A stretch of DNA of 64,000 bases from NCBI GenBank assembly GCA_018432315.1, contig JAHDLB010000030.1:169029-233028 (forward strand), in the 5' to 3' direction. Both the position numbers and the translations under genes were made by a program. The stretch comes from Anaerolineae bacterium (GTDB lineage Bacteria > Chloroflexota > Anaerolineae > Aggregatilineales > Aggregatilineaceae). The notes beneath the pieces were generated by a model that did not search any database, had not been told where the DNA came from, and worked only from the letters and a program-made list of their open reading frames with translations. This document shows, piece by piece, positions 9,001-18,517 of the stretch (the stretch's first letter is position 1; every line of letters starts with the position of its first letter).

Positions 9001-12000
9001 CGCCGCACGTTCAGCCACCAATCGGCCCGCCGCCGCCACAGCAACAGCCCGCTCAGCGCGGCGAGCGCCAGCAGGATGATCGCGATGCCGGTCCGCGACC
9101 AGCTCGCCACCCCCAGCGTGCCGCCCACCCACGCGACCCACGCCACGATGAGCCAGGCGGCGGTCTTGGCGAGCGGATAGGCGCGGTCCGGCAGGGCGGG
9201 AAACGCCACGAACAGCAGCGGCCACGCCAGCCAGCCCGCGATCACGATCAGCGCCCACCACACGATCACGGCGGCGACCTCGCTCCGGTTGACCAGCGCG
9301 TCCAGGTCGAACAGGCGCGACCACGTGCCGCCCTCGCGCTGAGTGGCCCACTTGTCGTCGGGGAACTCGATCAGCGTCGGCGCCTCGGATGCCTGTTTGG
9401 CCCCCCACGGCACCACGCCCACCGGCTCCGGATCGACCACGTACCCGGCGTTGGCGGCGCTCACCGGGCGGATCGAGACGCTGTCCAGGATCGCCGCCGT
9501 GTTGTCGTGGCTGTAGGCATCCGTCTTGGCGAAGACCAGCACCGCCGGGTGATCGTAGACGTGAAACGCCTCTTCGGCTTCCCAGTGCTCGTTCACCCAG
9601 CCCGGCAGGTCGTCGGTGGGCAGCGCCTGATCGCGGATCGTGATCGGCCCCAGGCTCGGCGGCGACTCGAACACTTTCACCAGCTCGTAGCCCAGCCGCC
9701 CATCGAACAGCGCGTCGTAATACGCCAGCGTCATCGGCCAGCGCATCGGCATTCGCGACAGCGAATCGTAGAAGCGGTTGCTGGTGATCACCAGGTAATC
9801 CGCCTGGTCGAGCGCGTTGATCATCGCGTCGCGCTTCTGCTGGTTATCCTCCAGGGACATCCACAGCTTGATGCCCTGGTAATAGCCGCCGTAGACGCTC
9901 ACCGCCGCGCAGTCCCACGACGACAGGCCGGACGGCAGATCGTCGCGGTAGATCACGTCGTCGGGGATGGCGCACACCGGCCACGGCACCGGGTCGTCCC
10001 AGTCGCCTTCCCACGCCACGACCGGCCCGGACGTGTACACCGGGTCGAGCGCCTCGACGACCAGCGTCGCCATCTGGCGGCTGCCGCTCGCGTCCAGGCG
10101 GCGCACCTCCAGCGGCGGGTCCAGCTCCACGAGGCGCGGCTGGCCCAGCGGGTCGGCGTCGCGGTTGAAATCGTCGGTGATGCTCGCCGAGGCGACCTGT
10201 CCATCCGGCCCGACGACGCTCAGCCGGATCGTCTCCTCGTCCGCGTCGCGCAGAACGTCGCCCAGGTGCGGGATCTCGATCGTCCGGATGGTGCCGTCGA
10301 TCGGGATCGCGAAGGGAATCTCGTCGCGCCCGCCGACCGTCCAGTGCGTCGGCGTGGCCGGGATGTCGTCGCCGTACCCGACCAGGAACGGCTGTTCCGG
10401 CAGGGTGAAATCGATCGTGGCGTTCGACCCGTCGGCTACCTTCCGCAGCCCGACCGACACGTCGAAGAGGATCGTCGTCTCGCCCTCGACGACGTTGTGC
10501 GTGAACATCACCGGCCCGCCCTCGACGGCGGTGATCTCCAGCACGTAGCGCGCCGCCTCGCCGCCAGAGGGAACGGTCTGCGGCAGGATCACCTCGTCGC
10601 CCGGCTCGAAGGTGACCGACCGGCCATACGGCGACTCGCTCTCCGAGAAATCGGCGGTCACCGCGTCCTCGAACACCATCTGCCGCCCCAGGGCCGGATC
10701 GTCGCGGAAGAGGCGCACGCGCACCGTCTCCGGCTCCGGGTCCTGGGCCGGGTCCCCGACGCGGTGCAGCACGATCGCGGTGAGCTGCGCGTCGCCGCCC
10801 AGCGTGAAGGGATACGGCTGCTGTGTGGCCGGGTCGACCGCGCCTGGCAGCGTATCGAACGCGACCGACTCGCCCTGCTCCAGGTGCGCGATCGCGGGCG
10901 GGTTCGCCACGTACCCGCGCCCGATGTTCACCAGCTTGCGCGTGCCGCCGTCCGCCTCGACCCAGATGCCAAAATCGCCGGGCACCGTCTCCTGGAACCA
11001 GCGCGACGCGGCCACCCGCGTGAGCTGCTGGCGGTGAATGTTGTGGAAGGCGAATCCGTAGACGGTCGTGTAGCCGAGCACGACGATCAGCAGCCCGACC
11101 GCGCCCGCCAGCGCCAGCCGCTGCGCCGCAGCGGGCCGCGCCTGCCACCCGCGCCACGCCGCGCCCACCAGCCGGATCATCGCCCAGGCGGCGAACAGCG
11201 CCAGCGCCGGGTAGATCGGCAGGAAATAGCGCATGGTCGTCACCCAGCGCCCGCCCAGCCAGCCGAAGCAGACCAACACCCACAGGAACGGGATCGCGTG
11301 ACGGGTCCATTCGCGCCGCGCCCGGATCATCGACAGGCCGGCCCACGCCCAGGCCGCCCAGCTCACCACGCCCAGCGGAATGCCCAGCCCCCACAGCACG
11401 ATGTTCCGCCACGGGAACAGGTACGGGGTCCGGTTCGCCCATTGGTGGTTGGGCGGCGCGTCCCAGTTGCCGGAGGTCAGGTGAGCCGCCTCGGAGACGT
11501 CGTCGCGCCAGCCGGGGTTGAATTGCAGCCCGAAGAGGCCCGGCCCCAGGAACGCGTGCGGCTGCAGCAGGCGGAACACGACGAACGACATCACCGCCGC
11601 CGCCATCACGCCGGTCAGCGCATACGCGACCAACCGGTTGCGCTGGACGCGCGGCAGGGCCCGGTCCAGCGCGGGCAGCGCCCGGATCGCCGCCGCCACG
11701 ACAATGATCCCCGCCAGCGGCGCGACGTTGATCCGGCTGGCGACCGCGCCGCCCAGCGCGACGCCGAACAGCGCGTAATCGGTCAGCTCGGTCACGTCGA
11801 GGATCAGCAGGGCAATCGCTGCCGCGGCGACGAACAGCGTGGGCCGCGACGACAGCCCGCCGGCCAACAGGCCCACCACCAGCGCCATCCACATGATCCC
11901 GACCGACCCGACCGCCAGCGACTGGCTCCACGCGACCGGCAGCCCCATCGACTGGCGGCGCACCACGCCCGCCGCGACGAACGTCACCAGCACGGCCAGC

Positions 12001-13217
12001 GCGAAGATCGCGCTCGCGAACCCCAGCGCGATCAGGTCGTCGCCCAGGGCGAACTCGCGCGGCGCGGCCACGATGAGCACCGTCCAGATCGCCAGGTACG
12101 CCGCCGACGCCAGCACGCCCGACGCCGCCACCAGCAGATCGCCCCATGCCCGCCCGCGCGCGGCCAGCACCCGGCGGGCGATCACCGTCGCCGCCAGGGC
12201 CAGCGCCGCGCAGATGCCCAGCGTCGCCAGCCCCAGGACCGGGTACTCCCGCGCGCCGGTTTCCCAGCCAGCGCCCACTGCCCACACCGCCAGGTACACC
12301 AGCGGGACCGGCCCGCGCCGGACGCTCGCGCCGTCCATCGCGCGCGCCGCCAGGTACAGCGCCAGCGTCACCCAGAACGTGGTGAACGCGTCCACCGTCC
12401 AGAAATGCGCCTGTTGGATCGGGAACGCGGCAACAGCATACAGCGCGGCGGCCAGCAGCCCGCTCCAGCGGCCATACAACTGCCGCCCCAGCAACAGCAG
12501 CACGATCACGGTCAGCCAGTCGGCCAGCGCCGAGATCGTCCGGCCCACGAGCTGGGCGCCGCTGTAGCCTTCCCAATGCGTCGTGATCGTGTGGCGCTGC
12601 GCGGCCTCTTCGTCGAACGCCTGCAGGAACGCGTGCACGTCCGCCGAAAGCTGCGAGCGCGCCACGCCCGCCGCGTGGACGGTGAACAGCGGGAACTCGC
12701 CGTAGACGTACAGCCCTTTGCCAATGTTGTTCGGGTTGAGCGGCGAGCAGTCGGCGTCGAAATACGGGCCGTGCCCCGCCGGGATCATGATCTGGTCCTC
12801 GCCCTCGCTGATCACGCGGGCCGGGTAGCGCTGCTCGCACCGTTCGCGGTGACGCTCCTGCTGCTCGACCGTCGAATCGGTGAAGTTCAGCGTGCGGCCA
12901 ATCGAGCTCACCACGTCGGTCAGGAATCGCTCGTCGGGGTGCAGGTGCGTGTAATCGTCCCAGTTTTGCGCGTCGAATCGCAGCCAGCCCGCCACCCCCA
13001 GCACGATCGCCAGCAGCAGCGCAAACAGCGCGTCCGCCCGCTTGATTCGGGGGCGAACGCGGCCCGGCCCCGGCTCGTCGAGCACGACGAGCACGCGGCT
13101 CGCTTGCGCTTCTTCCGGCGCGGCCTCGGCCACCGCTGGCGACTCATCCCCGGCGGGCGTCTGCCAGTCTGGATCGTCCTGAATTGGGTCTTCCAAAGGA
13201 GCGATATGGTCCGTCAA
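6054..13217 (-). CDS. Giant GT39-like / DUF2298 fusion membrane protein
   Basis: 2387 aa, about twice the length of either family. Residues 1-650: short acidic cytoplasmic N-terminus and GT39/PMT-like GT-C region with the first-loop acidic motif LHPDERFL. Residues about 650-1190: a long, mainly beta-type extracytoplasmic segment. From about residue 1290 (nt 9340 downward) a complete second DUF2298 unit begins, with EKPMDFAYFNAV near residue 1440, then FPPIDPWYAGG and YYYFGYV, and C-terminal GLPTMLGWTFHQRQQ. The frame is open and continuous, so this is a real fusion rather than two genes. The start is a TTG at 13217 with GGGATGA upstream; no better ATG lies nearby. Probably transfers or handles lipid-linked sugars at the membrane; substrate unknown. 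Confidence 0.85.
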   Translation of the reverse strand: MTDHIAPLEDPIQDDPDWQTPAGDESPAVAEAAPEEAQASRVLVVLDEPGPGRVRPRIKRADALFALLLAIVLGVAGWLRFDAQNWDDYTHLHPDERFLTDVVSSIGRTLNFTDSTVEQQERHRERCEQRYPARVISEGEDQIMIPAGHGPYFDADCSPLNPNNIGKGLYVYGEFPLFTVHAAGVARSQLSADVHAFLQAFDEEAAQRHTITTHWEGYSGAQLVGRTISALADWLTVIVLLLLGRQLYGRWSGLLAAALYAVAAFPIQQAHFWTVDAFTTFWVTLALYLAARAMDGASVRRGPVPLVYLAVWAVGAGWETGAREYPVLGLATLGICAALALAATVIARRVLAARGRAWGDLLVAASGVLASAAYLAIWTVLIVAAPREFALGDDLIALGFASAIFALAVLVTFVAAGVVRRQSMGLPVAWSQSLAVGSVGIMWMALVVGLLAGGLSSRPTLFVAAAAIALLILDVTELTDYALFGVALGGAVASRINVAPLAGIIVVAAAIRALPALDRALPRVQRNRLVAYALTGVMAAAVMSFVVFRLLQPHAFLGPGLFGLQFNPGWRDDVSEAAHLTSGNWDAPPNHQWANRTPYLFPWRNIVLWGLGIPLGVVSWAAWAWAGLSMIRARREWTRHAIPFLWVLVCFGWLGGRWVTTMRYFLPIYPALALFAAWAMIRLVGAAWRGWQARPAAAQRLALAGAVGLLIVVLGYTTVYGFAFHNIHRQQLTRVAASRWFQETVPGDFGIWVEADGGTRKLVNIGRGYVANPPAIAHLEQGESVAFDTLPGAVDPATQQPYPFTLGGDAQLTAIVLHRVGDPAQDPEPETVRVRLFRDDPALGRQMVFEDAVTADFSESESPYGRSVTFEPGDEVILPQTVPSGGEAARYVLEITAVEGGPVMFTHNVVEGETTILFDVSVGLRKVADGSNATIDFTLPEQPFLVGYGDDIPATPTHWTVGGRDEIPFAIPIDGTIRTIEIPHLGDVLRDADEETIRLSVVGPDGQVASASITDDFNRDADPLGQPRLVELDPPLEVRRLDASGSRQMATLVVEALDPVYTSGPVVAWEGDWDDPVPWPVCAIPDDVIYRDDLPSGLSSWDCAAVSVYGGYYQGIKLWMSLEDNQQKRDAMINALDQADYLVITSNRFYDSLSRMPMRWPMTLAYYDALFDGRLGYELVKVFESPPSLGPITIRDQALPTDDLPGWVNEHWEAEEAFHVYDHPAVLVFAKTDAYSHDNTAAILDSVSIRPVSAANAGYVVDPEPVGVVPWGAKQASEAPTLIEFPDDKWATQREGGTWSRLFDLDALVNRSEVAAVIVWWALIVIAGWLAWPLLFVAFPALPDRAYPLAKTAAWLIVAWVAWVGGTLGVASWSRTGIAIILLALAALSGLLLWRRRADWWLNVRRGWRYMLALEGLAALLFAFFLWVRLGNPDLWHNAFGGEKPMDFAYFNAVLRSTIFPPIDPWYAGGYMNYYYFGYVIVGAPVKLLGIQPSVAYNLIIPALYAMTGTAVFSIAYNWVAARRDGVDVVPRPERRDEFLPAPETGEPAADGDTQPVAIAAELLAPVVRGEPRAPKGNPWLAGLAALVLAMVLGNLGTVHVIVTNVAAMPGENGAPRYTKPPLFSQVRQQEIEPRRTEIYDRFYAEAVEDFRDEHGYAPTDLETFELVREAQERTDAYIESYINHPPLVRLWEYELGNLRRQVSAFVAGLGDVLGGKQLPMATHRWYWAPTRILAELPNNAGGGAILEMPYFTFLYGDLHAHLIAMPVTLLALAWLLAEILGAGRRLRTWWEAGLALGIGALAVGLLRPTNSWDWITYLLLGAAGLTYVAWLGAVRAPGERRASPLADRLWDLLRPSRAREWWVLVGVVPLAVGARIAFYLLQQMQADQQTRRGLRLGEELIDPSLTAGSIVLWVLGALALVGMIYVALLIALRAGIDRRLLVDWTGRVVLFVGLTFVVALPFTAYFATAYNSVKPWEGQATPLWVYLYVHGLFLFIAVSFLVWQSARWLRYTAVRQLQGLAVPVLVVLGGMAIVLAGSIVYGVREVPAAQVAVPLIAWAALLFFLPRQNALLRAVYALIVLALAITIGVEVVVLDGDIGRQNTVFKFYLQVWFLLSVVGGVALAWMLRTAGQWKVGVRIAWQTGLMILVAAALLYPLLATQARFLDRFNRDETPRTLDGMAYMKHAIHGEHGVWFSLESDYHLIRWLQDNVEGTPVVMEAHLYPSEYHWGGRISIYTGLPTMLGWTFHQRQQHTLPNMDVLVQTRENNSAAFYALDGEAGIEAVLGLIRHYDIEYIVVGILERVFYDDIELNPDTGKLSAGHAAGLAKFETMVGRGLLEVVYEAPVCLDTSAGDIEACPAESVYMDRVYRVVPGAATEAASARADG

Positions 13218-13284
13218 AATGTCATCCCGACCCGTTCTTGAGCGTCGATCATCCTATCCAATACACGCGCGCCGGGGCCAATCC

Positions 13285-16200
13285 TCACCCGGTCACGCCT
13301 TCCAGGTCGCCGGCCTGGACGCGGTACACGTAAAACGACCCGGTTGCCCGGCCCCCTTCGGTGTCGTAGGTATATTCGACCAGCTCGCTGACCCCGCCGG
13401 GCAGCGCGTCTTCCAGGTAGGCCCCCGTTTCGGCGTCCTGCGCGTTGTACATCACGAACAGGGGCCGGTCCGGATCGTAGGCGTAGCGCGTCCCGGCGTT
13501 GGCCCGGATCTGGCCGAACAGGTCGTCGCGCGTCACCAGCCCGTTGGGCCAGCGAATGTCGCCCGCCATCGTACCGAGAATCCGGTGATCCAGCCAGTGC
13601 GGATAGGCCACCATGAACGCGTTGCCGTAGCTCCCCTCTCCCTGGGCGAACGCGCGCAGTGGCTTGGCGATCTCGCGGTACGGCTTCCAACTGGCGCTGT
13701 AGCTGAGGCGGTAGTGGGTGAAGTAGTTGTCCCAGTTGGGGCGGATGTCCTGCCACAGCACGCCCGCGACCAGAATCACCGCGATCGCCGCACCGGCAGG
13801 GACTACGCCCGCGACCCGCCACGGCGCCTGGCTCAGCCGCCAGCAGAGCGTCCCCAGCGGCAGCGCGGCCAGCAGGAACACGACCGGGATCGTGCCGCTG
13901 GCGCGGGTGAAGCTGGGATTCTCGATCGTGTAAGCGAGCGTCAGCGCCGAGGGCAGCAGCATCACCAGCCCGGCCAGCGGCAGCAACCACGCCACCGGAT
14001 CGCGCCCTCTCAGCAGGCGAATGCCCCACATCACCAGCCCCAGGATCAGCAGGCCGCCGGGCAGCGCGCTCAGCGCCGGGCGGGCGTGCGCGTTGTTGAT
14101 CCAGGCGCTGTCACCCTCCCAGTGAAACATGCTCAGGGCATCCTTCGCGTTCTGCTCGAACACCGCTCGCTGGTCCCAAAAGCGCTCGATCTGCTCGCCC
14201 AGCGGCGGGTCGTAGGGCACCGCCGTGCCCACTGCCGGGTCGAAGCGCACGAAGGCATCCTCGCCGAACAGCCTGCCCCGCGTCCGGTTCCAGAAGTCGT
14301 TCGGGTTGATCTCGCTGTAGTGGTACATGGGGATGAACACCGCCAGCGCGACGACCACTGTCGCCAGCAGCCCGCCGCCGGTCTGGAGCACGTGATCCGG
14401 CTGGCGGGCGCGCACGATCAGCGCCAGGATCGCCAGCCACACCATCGCGAACAGCGGCGTCAGCGAGCCCAGGCGCTCGCCCAGGTTGTGCAGGTTGGTA
14501 TAGCCCGCCTGTTCGAGCACCTGCCCGGCGTACCAGTACACCAGCAGCGGCGAGGCCGCCAGCGCCGCGAAGCCGAGCACCTCCCCGGCGCGGCGCGCAA
14601 AATCGCGGGGCGTGCGGACGCCGCGCAGCAGCGCCAGCCCGGTCCCGATCAGCACGACGACCGGCAGCATCCGGTTGGCCTGGTAGAAGTAGACGCCCGC
14701 GCCGAGGACCAGCCCCAGCGCCACGTAATCGCGCATCCGGTTGCCGCGCATCGCCCGCGCCAGGAACCCGATCGCCAGCGCGGTCGTCAGCGGGGTGAGC
14801 ACGATGCGCAGGCCCAGCCGCGAGAGCATGACGTGCCACGTGCTGACCGCCACCAGCCCCGCCATGACCAGCCCGACCCAGTTCCCCAACTGGCGATCGC
14901 GCTCGGTGGCGCTGCCGATCACCTGCCGGGCCATCCACCACAGGGCCGGCAGCGTGATCAGGCCCTCGATCGCGGTTGCCAGCTTCAGCGCCCGGAAGCT
15001 GAACCCCGCGCCGAACCAGTCCGCGATGGCCGCGACCGCATACATCTGGAAGGCCTCGCGCCCGCCGTTGTTGGGGAAGAATACGCCGTAATAGCCCTCG
15101 CTGATGCGCAGCGCGTCCAGCAGCTTTTCGATGTGGTCGCTGGTCATTTCCGGCGGCGTGGAGTCGAGAGCGTGTAGCCGGAAGAGGGCGCCGACCGCCA
15201 TGATCGCGAGCAGGGCCAGCCCCGTCCAGGTCGGGCGCAGCCGCGCCGCCAGCCGCCGGAGCGCCGCCGGAGCATCGAACGCGTCCCAGCGCTCCGGCAG
15301 CGTCCGCACGTCCACGGCCAGGATGATGACCCACAGGATGATGCTCGCGATCCACGCGGCAGCCCCGCCGGTCGTGAAGACGACGTCCGTCACCTGGTCG
15401 AGCGTGTCGCGCTGCACGTTGAGCGAATACGCCGCCGCCGAGAGCAGCAGCGCCACCGGCACCAGCATCAGCCGCGCCAGGTGTTCCGCCAGCCAGGCAG
15501 CCGAGCGGCCCGGCGCGCGGGGAGCGCTCTCCGCCACCACCGACCGGACGACGAACGAATCACGGTCACCCGCCGCCGCGCCGGGCTGGTCCTCAATCAG
15601 CAGTTCCGGCGTCACGTCGAGCGCGGGCGCGTTCGCCAGCACCAGCGCGATCCACAGGCCGAGCGCCAGAGCCAGCAGGGCGAGCGCAATCCAGCCGCCG
15701 CTCACGGCGGCCAGCCACAGCGCGGCCACGATCGCCAGCGCCAGCCCGCCGTTCCACGCCACGGGTCGCTCGCTCTGCTGAATGCGGCGATGCAGCCATT
15801 CGGCGGCGCGCGGAAAACGCCGCTGCCACCAGCCGCGCCCCTGAACGACCGCATGGCCCACCACCAGGGCGCTCGCCGCCAGCAGCCACAGGAACGCGCC
15901 GTTGGTGCTGCGCGTCACGTGCAGCGCCGGATCGAGCGTGGCCGCGTGCAGCACGGTCCCGCCGCGCAGCGCCAGCAGCACCGCCACCAGCAGCACGCCC
16001 GCCCCGGTCCACCACGCGCGCGCCTGGATCACCCCGCCCCGCGGAGCGGCCAGAACGGCGGGCACCGCCGCCGGTTCCGCGCCTGTCACCGCCGGCCACA
16101 CGTCTCCCGCTTCCTGGTCTTCACCGGGGGTTTCGTCCCGGTCCTCGACTGCCGCCGGGGGCACCGCGTCCGCCGGCTCGCCGCCGTCGTCCTCGCCGGG

Positions 16201-16437
16201 CCAGGCGGGCGGCTCGGCCTCGCCCGCGCCGGGTTCCTCGTAGGTGAGCACCTGCCAGAACAGCCGCGCCGTCTCCGCCGGGCGCCAGAACAGGTACGCC
16301 AGCGCCTGCCCTAGCGACAGGTCCTCGAACACGAGATCGGTCTGAGTCGCGGCAGGCTCCGCCGCCGGGTGGCCGGCGCCGGGCTGTTCGTCCGCGGGAT
16401 CGGCGGGGGGAGAGTCAGGTGTCCAGTTGTCGGTCAT
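13285..16437 (-). CDS. GT39-family (PMT-like) membrane glycosyltransferase with acidic N-terminal extension
   Basis: 1050 aa. Residues 1-130 are a Pro/Glu/Asp-rich, predicted cytoplasmic extension. Several helices follow, then a GT39 core from about residue 400 with the acidic loop MTSDHIEKLLDALRI (the position of the catalytic Asp in PMT/ArnT enzymes) and an aromatic GGREAFQMYAV block. The C-terminus is a soluble domain of about 150 aa. Likely uses a polyprenyl-phosphate sugar donor at the outer membrane face; acceptor unknown. ATG start 6 nt after the methyltransferase stop; 67 nt separates it from the fusion gene, the widest gap in the operon. The extra N-terminal membrane part before the GT39 core is unusual and may be a separate domain. 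Confidence 0.85.
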   Translation of the reverse strand: MTDNWTPDSPPADPADEQPGAGHPAAEPAATQTDLVFEDLSLGQALAYLFWRPAETARLFWQVLTYEEPGAGEAEPPAWPGEDDGGEPADAVPPAAVEDRDETPGEDQEAGDVWPAVTGAEPAAVPAVLAAPRGGVIQARAWWTGAGVLLVAVLLALRGGTVLHAATLDPALHVTRSTNGAFLWLLAASALVVGHAVVQGRGWWQRRFPRAAEWLHRRIQQSERPVAWNGGLALAIVAALWLAAVSGGWIALALLALALGLWIALVLANAPALDVTPELLIEDQPGAAAGDRDSFVVRSVVAESAPRAPGRSAAWLAEHLARLMLVPVALLLSAAAYSLNVQRDTLDQVTDVVFTTGGAAAWIASIILWVIILAVDVRTLPERWDAFDAPAALRRLAARLRPTWTGLALLAIMAVGALFRLHALDSTPPEMTSDHIEKLLDALRISEGYYGVFFPNNGGREAFQMYAVAAIADWFGAGFSFRALKLATAIEGLITLPALWWMARQVIGSATERDRQLGNWVGLVMAGLVAVSTWHVMLSRLGLRIVLTPLTTALAIGFLARAMRGNRMRDYVALGLVLGAGVYFYQANRMLPVVVLIGTGLALLRGVRTPRDFARRAGEVLGFAALAASPLLVYWYAGQVLEQAGYTNLHNLGERLGSLTPLFAMVWLAILALIVRARQPDHVLQTGGGLLATVVVALAVFIPMYHYSEINPNDFWNRTRGRLFGEDAFVRFDPAVGTAVPYDPPLGEQIERFWDQRAVFEQNAKDALSMFHWEGDSAWINNAHARPALSALPGGLLILGLVMWGIRLLRGRDPVAWLLPLAGLVMLLPSALTLAYTIENPSFTRASGTIPVVFLLAALPLGTLCWRLSQAPWRVAGVVPAGAAIAVILVAGVLWQDIRPNWDNYFTHYRLSYSASWKPYREIAKPLRAFAQGEGSYGNAFMVAYPHWLDHRILGTMAGDIRWPNGLVTRDDLFGQIRANAGTRYAYDPDRPLFVMYNAQDAETGAYLEDALPGGVSELVEYTYDTEGGRATGSFYVYRVQAGDLEGVTG

Positions 16438-16443
16438 CGCGGG

Positions 16444-17298
16444 TTATTCTGGCTTGCGCCCCTTCAGAGCGAGATTCACGGTACTGCGGCCCGGCGGCTC
16501 GTCGAGCTTGTTCGGGCGGTCGAACAGGTTCAACACCGCCACACCCAGGTTGATCGGATTCAACAGGCTGCCCCGGTTTTTGTCAAACGTGGTGCGTCCG
16601 GCAGCGTTCGACATCGCCTCCGGCATCAGACCGGACTCGAGCAGCGGCTTGCCCAGCCCATACACCAGGTTGTGAATGAACGGGAAACTGTAATGCGTGA
16701 AGGACCGCTCGGCCTCCACCATGAACCCGGCCCCCTCCGCCGCCGCGCGGAGCTCGTCGCGCTCGTACAGCCGCACGTGACCCGCCCAGATGCCCGCCAG
16801 CGGCCCGCGCCGGATCTTCGTATGCAGCACCGTCTCCAGCGTCTTGTTGATCGGGTCCCACCAGAACGGGTAGTTCGCGTGCGGCACCGTGATCGCCACC
16901 ACGCCGCCCGGCTTGAGCACGCGCCGCACCTCGCGCAGCCCGGCCACGTCGTCGTCGATATGCTCCAGAATCTCGGACAGGATCACGCCGTCGAAATAGT
17001 CGTCGGGAAACGGCAGCGCGAAGATGTCCCCACGCGTCAGCGTGACGTCCGGCAGGTGACCGGCGTTGCGCTGCGCCTTGGCGATGATGTCGGCATCCAG
17101 CTCCAGGCCCACCAGCCGGCACGCGCTGACGTGGCGCACCATGTTCAGGTAAAAGCCGCGCCCGCACGCACAGTCGAGAATGCGCGCGTCGTCGGCCAGC
17201 GGCATCCACTCGAAGATCGTCTGCACCCGCTTCTTGAAGGCCATGTCAGCCTCGTTGCGGGTCATGTGCTCGATGGTCCGGGGATCGACTGGGGTCAC
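16444..17298 (-). CDS. Class I SAM-dependent methyltransferase
   Basis: 284 aa from the GTG at 17298, preceded by GGAAGGAAA at a good distance. An upstream GTG at 17316 would add six residues. Motif I is ILDCACGRGFYLN (SAM glycine loop, here GRG), followed by the acidic residue of strand 2 (GLELDAD) and motif DIFALPFPDDYFDGV, then SEILEHIDDD. This is a methyltransferase-11/25-type fold. It lies 4 nt or more from the GT4 gene and 6 nt from the GT39 gene, so it probably methylates a sugar or lipid-linked intermediate made by this cluster; the substrate is inference only. Confidence 0.88.
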   Translation of the reverse strand: MTPVDPRTIEHMTRNEADMAFKKRVQTIFEWMPLADDARILDCACGRGFYLNMVRHVSACRLVGLELDADIIAKAQRNAGHLPDVTLTRGDIFALPFPDDYFDGVILSEILEHIDDDVAGLREVRRVLKPGGVVAITVPHANYPFWWDPINKTLETVLHTKIRRGPLAGIWAGHVRLYERDELRAAAEGAGFMVEAERSFTHYSFPFIHNLVYGLGKPLLESGLMPEAMSNAAGRTTFDKNRGSLLNPINLGVAVLNLFDRPNKLDEPPGRSTVNLALKGRKPE

Positions 17299-17320
17299 AG
17301 GGCGTTTCCTTCCCACGCGC

Positions 17321-18508
17321 TCACCGCGACGACCGGCGCGCGGCCTGGCGCAGGTGCTTCTCGTACCGGTCGACGGTCTCTTCCAGGTTGAACGTTTGCT
17401 CGATGTGCTCGCGCGACTTGCGGTACTGCTCGGGATGCTGCACGATGTCCACCACCGCCCGCCCGATGGCCTCCCAGTCCCCGCGCGGGACGATCTGGCC
17501 CATGCCGCTGGCCGTTACGGGGACGCGCCCGCCGGGCGTGTCCGTCATCACGACCGGCGTCCCGCACAACATGGCCTCCACCTGCACCAGCGCGAAGCAC
17601 TCGGTATCGCTCGGCATCACCAGCACGTCGCACGCCGCGTAGAAATTCGCCATGGCCTGCATGTTGGCAAGCTGGCCCAGGAAGACCAACTGGTCCTCAT
17701 AGCGCTGGATCAGCGCCTGGTTGTTCTCCCACGTGTCTTCGTAGCGGATGTCGTATTCCCCGGCGAACACCACGCGCGCCGTCGGGAACGTCTGGTTGAT
17801 CACTTCGAGCGCGCGGATCAACAGGTCGGGCCGCTTTTCCTGCACGAACCGGCCCGCGTAGCCGATGATCGGCCCGCCGTTTTTCCGCCAGCGGGCGCGC
17901 AGCTCCGCCACGCGCTCCGGGTTCGGGTCCGGCACCTCGATCGGCGGGTAGATCACCGAAACGTTGTCCCGGAAGGGGCTGAGATAATAGCTGTGGTCGG
18001 CGTAATCGTGGCTGTAGGCGATCAGCCGGGCGGCGCGCTCGGCCATGAAGCGGTAATTCTGGAACGTGAACCAGCGCACGAAGCGGTTGAAGAATCCCTG
18101 CGGCAGGATCAAGTCGCCGTGATGCGTGGCGATCAACTGCTTGCCCGCCGCCCGCGTGAGCACGGTCATCAGCGCCGTTTCGAGCATGGGCGTGTGCAGC
18201 CACACGACATCGTGCTGCCGGATCAGGCCCCAGGCCGCGTACGGATAGGCGGGCATCACCATCCCGCGGCTGATGCGCAGCGGCGCCCACAGCCGCACCA
18301 GCCGCACGCCGTTGATCGTTTCGTCGCGCGGCAGGTCGATGCTGTGGCGCGCGGCCAGGATGGTGACCTGGTGCCCGCGCTGGACGAGTTTCTCGGCGAC
18401 CCGCTGCAAATGGATGGGCACGCCGGTGCGGTGTGGCAGGTAATATTGCAGCGCCGCCAGGATCTTCAGCGGTGGATCGCCGCGCTGCTCAGATAAACGC
18501 TCGGTCAT
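17321..18508 (-). CDS. GT4-family glycosyltransferase (GT-B fold)
   Basis: 395 aa, normal length for GT4. The N-terminal Rossmann domain begins KILAALQYYLPHRTGVPIH, with the Gly-rich donor/acceptor loop. The C-terminal domain (from about residue 195) starts IGYAGRFVQEKRPDLLI and contains the E-x7-E signature in DTECFALVQVEAM, followed by GTPVVMTDTPGG. These are retaining, nucleotide-sugar-dependent enzymes (cytoplasmic or membrane-associated). ATG start with GGGAGATT just upstream; the preceding gene's stop is 9 nt away. Likely adds a sugar to a lipid-linked precursor before the GT-C enzymes act. Confidence 0.92.
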   Translation of the reverse strand: MTERLSEQRGDPPLKILAALQYYLPHRTGVPIHLQRVAEKLVQRGHQVTILAARHSIDLPRDETINGVRLVRLWAPLRISRGMVMPAYPYAAWGLIRQHDVVWLHTPMLETALMTVLTRAAGKQLIATHHGDLILPQGFFNRFVRWFTFQNYRFMAERAARLIAYSHDYADHSYYLSPFRDNVSVIYPPIEVPDPNPERVAELRARWRKNGGPIIGYAGRFVQEKRPDLLIRALEVINQTFPTARVVFAGEYDIRYEDTWENNQALIQRYEDQLVFLGQLANMQAMANFYAACDVLVMPSDTECFALVQVEAMLCGTPVVMTDTPGGRVPVTASGMGQIVPRGDWEAIGRAVVDIVQHPEQYRKSREHIEQTFNLEETVDRYEKHLRQAARRSSR

Positions 18509-18517
18509 AATCTCCCA

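Noticed and set aside
8907..13241. 1444-codon plus-strand open frame
   Set aside because: Antisense to the fusion gene; low-complexity Arg/His/Gln/Asp composition, no recognisable protein and no ribosome site.
14741..15091. Ser/Ala/Pro-rich open frames in antisense of the GT39 gene
   Set aside because: Typical GC-rich shadows with no start signals.
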